Positions 1-5,893 of a DNA stretch of 6,911 nucleotides are shown in pieces. The position numbers and the translations under genes were made by a program. The stretch is from Roseiarcus sp031367195 (GTDB taxonomy: Bacteria > Pseudomonadota > Alphaproteobacteria > Rhizobiales > Beijerinckiaceae): positions 1 through 6,911 of the forward strand of contig JANLPL010000132.1 in the NCBI GenBank assembly GCA_031367195.1, given 5' to 3'. Positions within the stretch are counted from its first letter, which is position 1; each line of letters starts with the position of its first letter. The notes under the pieces are model-generated. The model was not told where the DNA came from, searched no databases, and was given only the letters and a program-made list of their open reading frames with translations.

Positions 1-52
1 CGAACGGCGACCGTATGTGAGGTTGATCGTGCTCGGAAACGGGCCGCGTCAT
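1..52 (-). CDS. Possible 5' end of a leftward gene, product unknown (partial)
   Basis: On the minus strand an ATG at 52-50 opens a frame that stays open to the window edge and reads MTRPVSEHDQPHIRSPF. The residue mix, with a polar start and no run of Arg or Ala, looks more like a true N-terminus than the surrounding frames. There is no strong Shine-Dalgarno; the nearest purine run (GAGG) lies about 15 bases upstream. Only 17 codons are visible, so no family can be assigned. It would run in the same direction as the propeller gene at 702-2234, but about 650 bases of gap and a pseudogene separate them, so they are probably not one operon. It may be a chance frame. Confidence 0.3.
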   Translation of the reverse strand, partial: MTRPVSEHDQPHIRSPF

Positions 53-192
53 GCAATCGGGCTCGGACCTCGGATACTGCCGGCGGCGCCAAAACTCCGC
101 GCATATCCGGCGCGCGCCGTCGTGATCGAAGCATATTCGCGGGAGAAGCCTACACGACGCCGGCATGCCACCGCATCCCGGCGAACGATTTT

Positions 193-278
193 GGCGGGGC
201 GATAGATCCCTGTCAACTCTGGCCTTCGGCCCCCGCCTCCGGCGGCTTGCGGCGTTGACAGGGAACTATCGCCCCGCC
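193..278. repeat. 25-bp near-perfect inverted repeat around a 36-base loop
   Basis: The left arm (193-217, beginning GGCGGGGCGATAG) and the right arm (254-278, ending CTATCGCCCCGCC) are reverse complements except for one A-A mismatch (206/265). The 36-base centre can itself fold: GCC-TTC-GGC at 222-230, and CCGCC at 233-237 with GGCGG at 241-245. As RNA from either strand this would be a long stable branched hairpin. No T-run follows either arm, so it is not a standard intrinsic terminator. It could be a REP-like element, a small MITE-like element, a rho-independent element lacking the U tract, or part of a structured RNA. No target-site duplication was seen next to the arms. Confidence 0.75.
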
Positions 279-309
279 CTCTGGCCGCCAAGAATTTGAC
301 GGCAAAGTT

Positions 310-340
310 TGTGTCCATTTTCGACGCCGCGCCGGACACA
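310..340. repeat. Short inverted repeat TGTGTCC/GGACACA
   Basis: TGTGTCC at 310-316 is matched by GGACACA at 334-340, with 17 bases between. Seven-base arms can arise by chance. Centre-to-centre spacing is 24 bases, so it could be an operator-like pair or part of a decayed element, but no promoter or gene start lies next to it. Confidence 0.3.
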
Positions 341-425
341 CGCGGATTCAGACTGCCACCCAAAGATACCAAAACAGCCCTCGGAGTTTGAAACATGCCC
401 GAATGAATAAGCCCTTGACCCGAAG

Positions 426-443
426 CTCCCCATGTGAGGGGAG
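426..443. repeat. Small hairpin CTCCCC/GGGGAG
   Basis: CTCCCC at 426-431 pairs perfectly with GGGGAG at 438-443 across a six-base loop (432-437). Compact C-rich/G-rich palindromes of this kind are typical of REP-like intergenic sequences in GC-rich Proteobacteria. No T-tract follows on either strand. Confidence 0.4.
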
Positions 444-459
444 GGTTGAGGGCCGTCCG

Positions 460-510
460 CCCCCATAGGACGTCGAACGACGCCCGACCAAGGACGGGCG
501 TTGGTGGGGG
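460..510. repeat. Long imperfect hairpin with CGCCCG/CGGGCG core
   Basis: The inner stem pairs 478-486 with 495-503 (CACGCCCG-type arm, one G-T pair) across an eight-base loop. An outer stem pairs CCCCCA (460-465) with TGGGGG (505-510). It lies in the gap between the 193-278 repeat and the desaturase remnant. With no T-run it is not a clear intrinsic terminator, although its position downstream of the leftward gene ending at 702 would suit an RNA-stabilising 3' structure. It could also be a REP-like repeat. Confidence 0.4.
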
Positions 511-563
511 AGGGGGTCGCGCGGCGGATCGTCGCAGGAGGTGCTCAATCGCAAACCGCGCCA

Positions 564-698
564 CGCGACAATCCCGCCCATTGCGACAAGAATCTCGGCT
601 TTTCGCTGGCGTTGTGGGATCGGGCGTTCGGCACGCTCTACATACAGGCGGCGCGGCGCGAGGACATCGTGTTCGGAGTCGGGCTGGAAAGCGCGTGA
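564..698 (+). pseudogene. 3' remnant of a sterol desaturase / fatty acid hydroxylase family gene
   Basis: The plus-strand frame ending in TGA at 696-698 reads NPAHCDKNLGF, then LWDRAFGTLYIQ, then VFGVGLES. This matches the conserved C-terminal end of the sterol desaturase / fatty acid hydroxylase superfamily (di-iron membrane oxygenases), where the last His-His-Ser motif is followed by D-K-N-x-G-F ... W-D-x-x-F-G-T-L-Y. Here the His pair expected just before the N-P-A-H stretch is missing, and upstream codons in this frame show no family resemblance. After the stop, a different frame continues as RDLHTG (694-711), which would suit the usual end of the family, suggesting a frameshift near 690. 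All the other metal-binding histidines are absent, so no active enzyme is possible. The family assignment rests on motif recognition only. Confidence 0.7.
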
Positions 699-701
699 CC
701 T

Positions 702-2234
702 TCACACCGGCGCGAGGCGGGTCTCGCGCCGGCGCACGAATTCGAGCGGCTGTCGCAGCGCCGCCCAGCGCGGCGCGAGCGCCGAACCGTCGATGAATTC
801 GAACCCGCCGGCGGCGTTGAACGTGTGCAGGCGGCGGCCGGGCCAGTTGGCGCAGGGGCGCAGGATCGCCTCGACGCTCTGCGCGAAACCGCCCTCGTCG
901 AGCCGTTCGACGCGGGCGAGCGCCAGCGCCGCGCCATAGCCGGCGCGGCAATCCTGCACCGGGCGGTAGAGCGCGCCGTCGCGCTCGAACATGCGTCCTG
1001 CGGGTCGCGCGGTGGCGATGTCGATCAGCACCGGGTTTGCGCGGTGCGGCGTCCACGGGCCGCGAAAATCTGACGCCGACCACAGACACAGCGCGTCGGA
1101 ATAGGCGCCGCCGCCTTCGCGCACGGTGGCGAACATCCACCAGCGGCCGTCCTTCTCGATCAGCGTCGCATCGCTGGCGACGACGTCGGCGACCAGCGTC
1201 GTCTCCAGCGCCCAGGAATGGGGGAAATCGAGCGCGCGGTAGAGATCGATCGTCCCCGCCGCCCCGCTCTCGGGGATCATCCACATCTCGCCGTCGCGTT
1301 CGAACAAATTGGGATAGGAGAGATGGCCGGGGCGTTCCAGCACCGGCTGCGGGATTCCGAGCGGCCCCTGCGGCCCGAACTCGACGGCCGAGATGACGCC
1401 CTTGCCGAGCTTGTGCGCGAAGTCTTCGACGAACAGAAAGGTCCGGCCGCGCCAGACGATGGGGAAGGGATCGGCGTAGAAGCGCTGTCCGTCGTCAGGC
1501 AGATCGGACCAGCCGCCGCCGAGGCGGCCATCGGCCAACCCGCTCACCCCTCGCCGCCAACCGACCCGCCAATGCGGCGCGTGGCAAAGCGCGGTGTAAG
1601 CCGCGCGCACGGCCCCCCGTTTGACGGTACTGGCCGCGCGCGCGAACCATTTGCGCGGCTCAAGCGCAGCCTGGTCGAAGGCTTGCGCGGGCTCGCCGGG
1701 GATCGCGGGCGGGGCCGCCGACGCCGCGCCGTCCATCGCCGCCACGATCAGCGTCGCGACGCGCGCCAACATATCCTCGAACGCCGCCTTAACGAGGCCC
1801 GGCGAGTCCGAACCGGGCCTGGCGACGGCGATCGGGCCGGCCGGCCCCAACACCCGCACGGTCGGCGATCGTCCCGCGACCAGTGCGGCGAGCAGCCCGG
1901 CTTCCAGCCCCGCCCCATCACATTCCACCCGCCAGACGCGCTCGGCCTTGCGCGCCGCCGGAGCCTGCGCCAGATCGATCACGAGATAGGCTTCGGCTTG
2001 CGTCGTCGCGGCGGCGGCCGGCTGCGGTTTGACGCGTTGCGAGACGCCGCCGCGGGGCAGGCCGAACATAAGCGTCTCGACCTGAAACAGGGCGTCCGTC
2101 GCCAAAGACGGCCCCGCGCCCGGCTCGAAACGAAATCCGACCTCGCAACCCATGCGATTTTCGAGCCGTTGCGCCAGTTCCAGGTGCCAGCGCCGGAGCG
2201 AAGCGCGATCTACGCGTAAATCGATCTTCATCAT
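702..2234 (-). CDS. GINT1 N-terminal-type beta-propeller protein (glucosamine inositolphosphorylceramide transferase family-like)
   Basis: Product of 510 residues from the ATG at 2234; an alternative ATG lies at 2231 and a TTG at 2246. ATG 2234 is preferred because TTGAG sits seven bases upstream. Residues about 1-165 form an N-terminal domain with formyltransferase-like flavour (VWRVECDG near 100, PGSDSPGL near 140). An Ala/Pro-rich linker follows (about 165-195). Residues about 245-500 show repeated blade-like strands of a five-bladed propeller: RFYADPF (251-257), FVEDF (268-272), YPNLFERDGEMWMIPES (307-323), ATLIEKDGRWWMFAT (356-370), RLHTFNA (468-474). This pattern is that of the domain found at the N-terminus of plant GINT1, related in fold to GH43/GH32-type propellers. 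Bacterial members occur in EPS loci. There is no signal peptide or membrane segment, so it is probably cytoplasmic. Whether it is a glycosidase, a transferase or a sugar-binding protein cannot be told. It is divergent from the operon at 2406 and its last bases adjoin the desaturase remnant. Confidence 0.85.
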   Translation of the reverse strand: MMKIDLRVDRASLRRWHLELAQRLENRMGCEVGFRFEPGAGPSLATDALFQVETLMFGLPRGGVSQRVKPQPAAAATTQAEAYLVIDLAQAPAARKAERVWRVECDGAGLEAGLLAALVAGRSPTVRVLGPAGPIAVARPGSDSPGLVKAAFEDMLARVATLIVAAMDGAASAAPPAIPGEPAQAFDQAALEPRKWFARAASTVKRGAVRAAYTALCHAPHWRVGWRRGVSGLADGRLGGGWSDLPDDGQRFYADPFPIVWRGRTFLFVEDFAHKLGKGVISAVEFGPQGPLGIPQPVLERPGHLSYPNLFERDGEMWMIPESGAAGTIDLYRALDFPHSWALETTLVADVVASDATLIEKDGRWWMFATVREGGGAYSDALCLWSASDFRGPWTPHRANPVLIDIATARPAGRMFERDGALYRPVQDCRAGYGAALALARVERLDEGGFAQSVEAILRPCANWPGRRLHTFNAAGGFEFIDGSALAPRWAALRQPLEFVRRRETRLAPV

Positions 2235-2405
2235 CACCAAGCTCAAGTTTGCGCCAGTCTAACCCCGATCCCGCAAGAAATCAGCCAAATCCAATCCTAG
2301 CTTTTTGTTAGTGTAAATGCCTTGTTAATGGAATGCTGCCAAGACGTTAAGGCGCAGCGCGCGCTCAGGCTTCCGCGCGAAACACTACGCGAACGAGACG
2401 GGTAC
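2235..2405. promoter_or_regulatory. Divergent intergenic region, probable promoters for both directions
   Basis: This is the only gap between the leftward propeller gene and the rightward EPS operon, so promoters for both are expected here. About 2275-2335 is conspicuously AT-rich for this DNA. TTGTTA occurs twice, at 2305-2310 and 2322-2327 (17 bases apart, same orientation), compatible with a tandem regulator site or a -35-like element. No convincing -10 box at correct spacing was found on either strand, so exact promoters are not called. The frame of the downstream gene is open back to a TTG at 2322 with an ATG at 2328, but these lack a Shine-Dalgarno and the added residues look non-coding. 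Confidence 0.45.
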
Positions 2406-4511
2406 ATGCGGGCAGAAATCGCCGCCACGCCAGATATATTTGCGTCGGGTCCGCAAGTGCGGTCCGAGTCGGTCCTGCACGCCGGCGTCGAAGTCGAAAC
2501 CGCGCTGATCGGCCGCATCCTGTGGCGACGGCGCAAATGGATCGCGGCGGCGACCGCGCTCGCGCTAGTCTCGACGCTGGGCTACGGCCTGCTCGCCACC
2601 CCGCAATATACGGCGGTCGCGCAAATCCTTGTCGATCCTCGCGACAAGCAGGTGATGCGCGACGACGTCAACCCGAGCTCGATTGCGGCGGACGGCGGCC
2701 TCACCCAGGTCGAGAGCCAGGGCAGCGTGCTGCAATCGAGCGGCGTGCTGCTGCGCGCGATCTCCGCCACCCATCTGGAAAACGATTCCGAATTCAACGG
2801 CAGCGGCCTGTTCGGCGCCCTCGCGCGCGTGTTCTCTTCGTTCGGCAAGGCGCCGGACGCGGCCGGAGAAAGCGAAAGGCTGAAGGCGCGCACGCTGGAA
2901 ACCCTGCGTAAGCACATCAATGTCAAGCGCGCCGAAAAGGTGCTGGTGCTCGATCTCGTCGTGCGCGCTAAAACCTCGGAAAAGGCCGCCGAGATCACCA
3001 ACGCCATCGCTGACGCCTATCTCGCCGATCAGGCGGATGCGCGTTCCGACGCCGGTCGTGACGCCTCCAAGTCGCTGGCGGCCCGGCTCGGCGAATTGCA
3101 CGCAAAACTGAAAGACGCGGAAAACGAAGTCGCCGATTATCGCGCGGCCAATGGTTTCGTCGTCTCCTCCGGCCAGCTCGTCAGCGATCAGGAGATCAAC
3201 CAGACGACCGCGCTGCTCTCCGCCGCGCAGAATCGCGCTTCCTCGCTGAAGGCGCAATTCGACCAGTTGCGCCGCGATCCCGGCGCGCAGGGCACGCCGG
3301 AGGCGATGGCGTCGGGCGTCATGGTCCGGTTGCGCGATCGCGAAAGCGCGATCGTCGAGAAACTGGCGAGCGCCGGCAAGCAGCTCGGACCCCGGCATCC
3401 CGAGATCGCCTCGCTCGAACAATCCCTGCGCGACGTCCGCGGCCTCATCGCCAGGGAGACGCAGCGGCTGCGTCAGGCGGCGGAAGCCGATTACGCCCGC
3501 GCCCGCGACGACGAAACGGCGCTGACGAAGAAACTCGCGGGCATGAAGGTGAAATCGCTCGACGACGACAAAGCCGACGTGCATTTGCGCGAGTTGCAGC
3601 GTCAGGTCGATGCGGCGAAGGCGATCTATCAGGCGTTCCTGCTGCGCGCCAAGGAGACGATGGAGGCCTCCAATGTCGACACGACCAACGCCCGCATCAT
3701 CACCCGCGCGCTGCCGCCGTTGCATAAAAGCTGGCCGCCGACGCTGCTGCTGCTGCTCGGCGCGGGATTCCTGGGGATGAGCCTTGGCGCCAGCGCCAGC
3801 CTCGCCCACGAATATATGCGCCCCACGCTGTTCACGCCGCGCCAGGCGCGCGATCTCGCCGGCGCGCCCGTGCTCGGGATCATCGCCGGCCGCGATCTTA
3901 TGGGCGCAAACAGGTCGGCCAAGCACGGCGCCGACGCGGTTGCGCGCAGGGTGTTGCGCCCATTAATCGACGGCGAAGCCGCCAATGGCCCCGCGATCGG
4001 CCGCTGCCTCTATCTGACCTCGGCGCCGGCCGCGGCGGCCGAACGCGCGCGCCTCGCCGAGCGGATCGCCGCGCTAGCGGCGCTGGGCAACCGCGAAGTT
4101 CTGCTGATCGACGGCGACCTTCGCGAGGACGCGGCCTCCGAGCGCCCCGGCCTCACCGAGTTGCTGCGCGGCGAGCATTCGATCGCCGACCACGCCTATC
4201 GCGAATCCGGCGAGCGCTTCGTGCGCCTCGCCACGGGCGGCCTAGACCCGGTCGACTGGTCGGCGCGCGCGGGAACCGACGCGTTCCGGCTGCGGCGCGT
4301 GCGGCGATGCTACGATCTGGTCGTGATCGACGGCGGCGCGATGAGCGACAACCATCGCCTCGCGCCGCTCGCAGCCCAGGCCGATTTCGTGCTACTGGTC
4401 GCCGCCATTGGCGATCCCCAGTCGGCGCTCGCCGACGAGATCGCCGCAGCCGCAGCCGCCGGCGCGGGCTTCGACGGCGTCGCGCTGGTCGATCGCGGCG
4501 AAGCGGCGTGA
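2406..4511 (+). CDS. Wzz/GumC-type polysaccharide co-polymerase fused to a degenerate BY-kinase domain
   Basis: Product of 701 residues from the ATG at 2406, preferred over TTG 2322/ATG 2328 because GAGACGGG (2395-2402) precedes it. Inner-membrane protein with ExoP/GumC/Wzc architecture: cytoplasmic N-tail, first membrane helix (about 43-63), periplasmic Wzz domain starting at YTAVAQILVDPR (68-79), long helical/coiled-coil parts (about 215-285 and 335-420), a GNVR-like segment (about 393-440) with the proline-rich lead-in ALPPLHKSWPP (435-445), second helix (about 445-467), then a cytoplasmic P-loop-like domain (about 485-698). In that domain Walker A' (VLLIDGDLR, 565-573) and Walker B (YDLVVIDGG, 636-644) are kept. 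The Walker A loop that should read G-x-G-K-S/T after LTSA (537-540) is instead PAAAAERARLAER, with spacing to Walker A' preserved. The C-terminus has no tyrosine cluster. Autokinase activity is therefore unlikely. Expected role: chain-length control and coupling of synthesis to export. It overlaps the next gene by one base (TGATG), suggesting translational coupling. Confidence 0.92.
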   Translation: MRAEIAATPDIFASGPQVRSESVLHAGVEVETALIGRILWRRRKWIAAATALALVSTLGYGLLATPQYTAVAQILVDPRDKQVMRDDVNPSSIAADGGLTQVESQGSVLQSSGVLLRAISATHLENDSEFNGSGLFGALARVFSSFGKAPDAAGESERLKARTLETLRKHINVKRAEKVLVLDLVVRAKTSEKAAEITNAIADAYLADQADARSDAGRDASKSLAARLGELHAKLKDAENEVADYRAANGFVVSSGQLVSDQEINQTTALLSAAQNRASSLKAQFDQLRRDPGAQGTPEAMASGVMVRLRDRESAIVEKLASAGKQLGPRHPEIASLEQSLRDVRGLIARETQRLRQAAEADYARARDDETALTKKLAGMKVKSLDDDKADVHLRELQRQVDAAKAIYQAFLLRAKETMEASNVDTTNARIITRALPPLHKSWPPTLLLLLGAGFLGMSLGASASLAHEYMRPTLFTPRQARDLAGAPVLGIIAGRDLMGANRSAKHGADAVARRVLRPLIDGEAANGPAIGRCLYLTSAPAAAAERARLAERIAALAALGNREVLLIDGDLREDAASERPGLTELLRGEHSIADHAYRESGERFVRLATGGLDPVDWSARAGTDAFRLRRVRRCYDLVVIDGGAMSDNHRLAPLAAQADFVLLVAAIGDPQSALADEIAAAAAAGAGFDGVALVDRGEAA

Positions 4512-5893
4512 TGCGGGGCCCAACGCCCGCTCTGAGAACGGCGATCCTCGCCGGCGTCGTCGTGTTGCTGGGAGTGTCGGGCGGCCTGCTATGGCATCTC
4601 GGCTACAACTATGACGGCCTGACCGGCGGCCCGCTCACCAAGATCCACCCCTTCACCTATTTCCTCTTCGCCGCGCTGCTGTGGCGCGCGCTCCAGACAG
4701 GCGCGCCGGTCGCCTATGTCGAGCGCAAGTTCGCGACGCGACCGGCCGCGTCCTGGCTGCTGACCCTGACGATGTTGCTGGTCGCGGCCACGCTGCTGCG
4801 CTCCGGCCCCGGCATGGCCGGTCTCGTCGACACGTTCGGCGGCCCGGCGGTGTTCGCGCTGCTGCTCGACGATTTCGACCCGGCGGACCTGGCGCCGCTC
4901 TCGCGCGCACTGCATATCGTGATGACGATCAACGCGCTGATGGGCTTAGGCGAATTCGCGGGCCATACGCTGATCTTGCCTTATCGTCTCGACGGCGTCG
5001 CCCATCTCGAAGACACCCGCTCGACCGCCTTGCAGGGCCATCCCCTCACCAACGCCGCCCTGACCGGGGTCTATGTGCTGTCGTTGATGGGGGGCGCCAA
5101 AGACCTGAAACCCTGGCTGCGCGCCGGCCTCATTCTGCTGCAATTCGCCGCGCTCGCGGTGTTCGGCGGCCGCACCGGCATCGTCGTCTCGCTCGCGATC
5201 ACGCCGCTATTTGCGCTCTACAACGGCTTCGCCACGCTGCGGCGCGGCCGGGTTTCGCTGCTGGGCGCGGCGACGTTTTGCGCTGGTGTCCCGCTGCTGG
5301 CGCTGTTCGTGATGGCCGCGCTGAGTTCGGGCATCGCCGACACGCTGCTGATGCGCTTCGTCGATGATAGCGGCAGCGCCGCCACCCGCGTCATCATGTT
5401 CGAGATGCTGAAACCGTTCACGCTCCTCGAATTGATCGTCGGCCCCGACATCGAACAGGTTGAGAACCTGCGCCGCCACTTCGGGTTGGAGCAGGGCGTC
5501 GAGAACCCATTCATCCGCATGACGTTGTATCAGGGCGGCTTCGTGATGGTATTGGTGTTCGGCAGCCTCGTCTGGTTCTTCCGCGAATTGCTGAAAGGCC
5601 GTGGCCTCAGGGTGATCGGGCCGGCGCTGGCGATGGCGGTGCTGCTCAACGCCTCCGAGAGCATTTCGGTCAAGACCAACTTTCTCGACAAACTGGTGCT
5701 GATCTTCGTCTGCATGTTCCCGCATCTGCGCGTGGCTGCGTCCGCTCAGCGCAGGTTCAGCCCGAGCGCGCCGAGGATAGCGGGATCGAGCGTTCGTTCG
5801 CGCTCGTCCATGATGCCCATGCTGTCGAACAGACACCAGAACGCCCAGGGAAAACCGAAGCTTTCCGCGCTCTCGCGCACATCCTTCAAATAG
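4511..5893 (+). CDS. VpsF-family / O-antigen polymerase-like polysaccharide membrane protein
   Basis: Product of 460 residues starting at the ATG that overlaps the preceding stop. About 11 or 12 hydrophobic segments are visible (for example 9-30, 46-62, 80-97, 133-150, 181-196, 203-219, 222-238, 247-272, 342-358, 366-382, 391-405). Loops carry the conserved features of Wzy/WaaL-like and VpsF proteins: R-S-T-A-L-Q-G-H-P-L-T-N-A (170-182), FGGRTG (218-223), a long loop with DDSGSAATR (285-293), and NPFIRMTLYQGG (332-343). It probably polymerises or ligates lipid-linked EPS repeat units on the periplasmic face, working with the co-polymerase encoded just upstream. The membrane core ends near residue 410. 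Residues 412-460 are Ser/Arg-rich, lack hydrophobic segments and are encoded by DNA that is antisense to the GH5 gene's 3' end. The native protein may once have stopped near 5745. VpsF versus generic O-antigen ligase is a judgement from overall pattern. Confidence 0.85.
   Translation: MRGPTPALRTAILAGVVVLLGVSGGLLWHLGYNYDGLTGGPLTKIHPFTYFLFAALLWRALQTGAPVAYVERKFATRPAASWLLTLTMLLVAATLLRSGPGMAGLVDTFGGPAVFALLLDDFDPADLAPLSRALHIVMTINALMGLGEFAGHTLILPYRLDGVAHLEDTRSTALQGHPLTNAALTGVYVLSLMGGAKDLKPWLRAGLILLQFAALAVFGGRTGIVVSLAITPLFALYNGFATLRRGRVSLLGAATFCAGVPLLALFVMAALSSGIADTLLMRFVDDSGSAATRVIMFEMLKPFTLLELIVGPDIEQVENLRRHFGLEQGVENPFIRMTLYQGGFVMVLVFGSLVWFFRELLKGRGLRVIGPALAMAVLLNASESISVKTNFLDKLVLIFVCMFPHLRVAASAQRRFSPSAPRIAGSSVRSRSSMMPMLSNRHQNAQGKPKLSALSRTSFK

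Larger units (their letters stand above)
53..560. other. Gene-poor, repeat-rich gap
   Basis: No frame in this stretch has convincing coding character. The long minus-strand frame crossing it is Arg/Ala/Gly-rich and continues as an off-frame shadow into the real gene at 702-2234. Roughly 285-430 is clearly less GC-rich than the rest of the window. The stretch holds inverted repeats at 193-278, 310-340, 426-443 and 460-510, each listed separately. It looks like an accumulation of structured intergenic or decayed mobile DNA. No transposase motif was recognised. Confidence 0.6.

Noticed and set aside
17..205. Plus-strand frame of 62 codons at the left edge
   Set aside because: No recognisable motif, no Shine-Dalgarno, and its end runs into the left arm of the 25-bp inverted repeat.
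193..278. Intrinsic terminator
   Set aside because: Long stem but no T-run on either side in either direction, and the loop is too long for a standard terminator.
193..510. Intact insertion sequence or MITE
   Set aside because: No transposase motif and no flanking target duplication could be seen; the repeats are reported as repeats only.
49..1284. Long minus-strand frame of 411 codons
   Set aside because: Translation is Arg/Ala/Pro-rich with no family motif; it overlaps the propeller gene on the same strand in another frame and crosses the repeat-rich gap. It is a GC-rich shadow frame.
1218..2219. Plus-strand frame of 333 codons opposite the propeller gene
   Set aside because: Arg/Gly-rich antisense frame without recognisable domains; the opposite strand carries clear blade motifs.
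2305..2350. Sigma-70 promoter with TTGTTA as -35
   Set aside because: No acceptable -10 hexamer at 16-18 bases downstream of either TTGTTA copy.
2565..3926. Minus-strand frame of 453 codons opposite the co-polymerase gene
   Set aside because: Typical antisense shadow in high-GC DNA; Arg/Gln/His-rich composition with no motif, while the plus strand encodes the Wzz domains.
5207..5836. Minus-strand frame of 209 codons opposite the polymerase gene
   Set aside because: His/Gln/Arg-rich shadow without start context; both real genes here are accounted for.
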